DNA from: JAQBQZ01 sp964406475
GTDB lineage: Bacteria; Patescibacteriota; Minisyncoccia; Phycocordibacterales; CAIRYW01
Direction of reading: 5' to 3'
DNA: 5,954 bases
NCBI GenBank assembly: GCA_964406475.1
Contig: CAYORS010000023.1
Span: 1 to 5,954 of the forward strand
The notes below the pieces were generated by a model. That model made no database searches. It saw nothing but the letters and a program-made list of their open reading frames with translations, and was not told the origin of the DNA. Shown here piece after piece: positions 5,732 to 5,954 of the stretch (its first letter is position 1; each line of letters opens with the position of its first letter). Both the position numbers and the translations under genes were made by a program.

Positions 5732-5758
5732 ACTCTCGACTTACAGTCGCAGTACACC
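5718..5758 (-). other. 41-nt miniature tRNA-like sequence
   Basis: On the minus strand it starts GGTGTACTGCGA, resembling the tRNA-Cys start GGTGTAGTGGCGA, and ends CCCGGCCTACACCT exactly like tRNA-Cys. GGTGTA pairs with TACACC, and inside is a small hairpin CGACT-GTA-AGTCG. GACTGTAAGTC also resembles a Tyr (GUA) anticodon arm. The D arm, variable region and 5' half of the T arm are missing, so it cannot be a normal tRNA. It is either a remnant with an internal deletion or a short structured RNA. Confidence 0.5.
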
Positions 5759-5812
5759 TTTTGGCTAAAATTTTCTCCGCCAGCTGGCGGATCAATTTTA
5801 GACTCAAAAGGT
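5756..5812. repeat. Nested 57-nt hairpin
   Basis: Three stacked inverted-repeat arms: ACCTTTTG/CAAAAGGT (5756-5763 with 5805-5812), CTAAAATT/AATTTTAG (5765-5772 with 5794-5801), and a central palindrome at 5776-5791. The outer arm overlaps the 5' end of the miniature tRNA-like sequence, so the two folds compete. No coding frame is seen here. Confidence 0.85.
5776..5791. repeat. Perfect 16-bp palindrome TCCGCCAGCTGGCGGA
   Basis: Self-complementary and far richer in GC than its surroundings, it sits at the tip of the nested hairpin. The compositional contrast suggests a dispersed palindromic repeat unit that was inserted here. This cannot be proved from one copy. Confidence 0.8.
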
Positions 5813-5822
5813 CTTCGAGCCC

Positions 5823-5850
5823 TAAAAAAGTAATCACCATTACTTTTTTA
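5823..5850. terminator. A/T hairpin with T-run, possible bidirectional terminator
   Basis: Perfect 12-bp stem TAAAAAAGTAAT / ATTACTTTTTTA around a CACC loop (5835-5838). On the minus strand a GTAAT/ATTAC core is followed by TTTTTT, the layout of a weak intrinsic terminator after tRNA-Cys. If it terminates, tRNA-Leu needs its own promoter, and none was found. Confidence 0.5.
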
Positions 5851-5859
5851 CCTACACTA

Positions 5860-5878
5860 AATAATGCTTCGCATTATT
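5860..5878 (-). repeat. Hairpin directly after tRNA-Cys (AATAATGC-GAA-GCATTATT)
   Basis: An 8-bp perfect stem with a GAA loop begins one base after the tRNA-Cys discriminator. Its tip, GCGAAGC, is known as an unusually stable mini-hairpin. A slightly degenerate copy (7 bp including one G-U pair) follows the miniature tRNA-like sequence at 5699-5715. It could guide 3' processing of the precursor. Confidence 0.6.
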
Positions 5879-5893
5879 GAGGTGTAGGCCGGG
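5863..5893. repeat. Direct repeat copy 2 (within tRNA-Cys 3' end and flank)
   Basis: 31 bp identical to 5701-5731. This copy belongs to the intact tRNA-Cys and is presumably the source of the duplication. Confidence 0.95.
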
Positions 5894-5953
5894 CTCGAAC
5901 CGGCGCATAACAGTTTTGCAGACTGTCGCGTTGACCAACTTCGCCACTACACC
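5880..5953 (-). tRNA. tRNA-Cys(GCA)
   Basis: 74 nt on the minus strand. The acceptor is GGTGTAG/CTACACC (7/7), the D arm is GCG-AAGTTGGTCAA-CGC, and the anticodon arm is ACAGT-CTGCAAA-ACTGT with anticodon GCA at 5917-5919. The variable loop is short, and the T arm is GCCGG-TTCGAGC-CCGGC. The discriminator is T (U73), the main identity element for CysRS. CCA is not encoded. It is complete, one base inside the window edge. Confidence 0.97.
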
Positions 5954-5954
5954 A

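Noticed and set aside
5798..5822. Second tRNA-like anticodon loop (AGAC-CTTTTGA-GTCT) and a TTCGAGCCC T-loop-like string
   Set aside because: The strings resemble tRNA parts, but no cloverleaf can be built around them; they are better explained by the nested inverted repeats.
5718..5862. A tRNA-Tyr gene interrupted by a group I intron
   Set aside because: A Tyr-like anticodon arm exists, but no canonical D arm or T-arm 5' half could be found, and the whole interval is shorter than known group I introns.
5701..5893. CRISPR-like array
   Set aside because: There are only two repeat copies, they contain the tRNA 3' end, and the distance is far too long for a spacer.

Overview
The window looks like a piece of a small, AT-rich genome of the Patescibacteria/CPR type, most likely Parcubacteria-like. 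This is an inference from several traits: an IF-2 of only about 500 residues that starts directly at its GTPase domain, a lack of Shine-Dalgarno sequences before the genes, tRNAs with no encoded CCA, small membrane-anchored proteins, and a secreted Tyr/Ser-repeat protein. All six complete genes end in TAA, and no recoded stop codon is needed.

Left part (1-2329, all minus strand): the 5' end of a secreted Tyr-rich repeat protein runs off the left edge and has a near-consensus promoter. Next comes a membrane-anchored trypsin/HtrA-fold protein whose catalytic His and Asp appear to be missing. It lies 36 bp downstream of a class V aminotransferase of the cysteine desulfurase (NifS/IscS) family. 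Middle part (2330-4320): a 111-bp divergent promoter region holds two inverted repeats and separates the cysteine desulfurase from a plus-strand infB-rbfA operon (translation initiation and 30S maturation). That operon ends in a 16-bp-stem bidirectional terminator, which it shares with a convergent membrane-anchored PsbP-like protein.

Right part (4325-5954, minus strand): the PsbP-like protein, an unrecognised 148-residue protein, tRNA-Leu(UAA) and tRNA-Cys(GCA). Between the two tRNAs lies the most unusual stretch of the window, about 170 bp. It is bounded by a 31-bp direct repeat of the tRNA-Cys 3' end and contains a 41-nt miniature tRNA-like sequence, a nested hairpin around a perfect 16-bp palindrome, and an A/T hairpin that could act as a terminator. 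It may be a decayed tRNA invaded by a palindromic element, or an undescribed structured RNA.

A second theme is transcription start placement. Four genes (infB, the cysteine desulfurase, the HtrA-like gene and the 148-residue protein gene) have a -10-like hexamer only 6-8 nt before the ATG and no well-placed Shine-Dalgarno. This suggests leaderless mRNAs.
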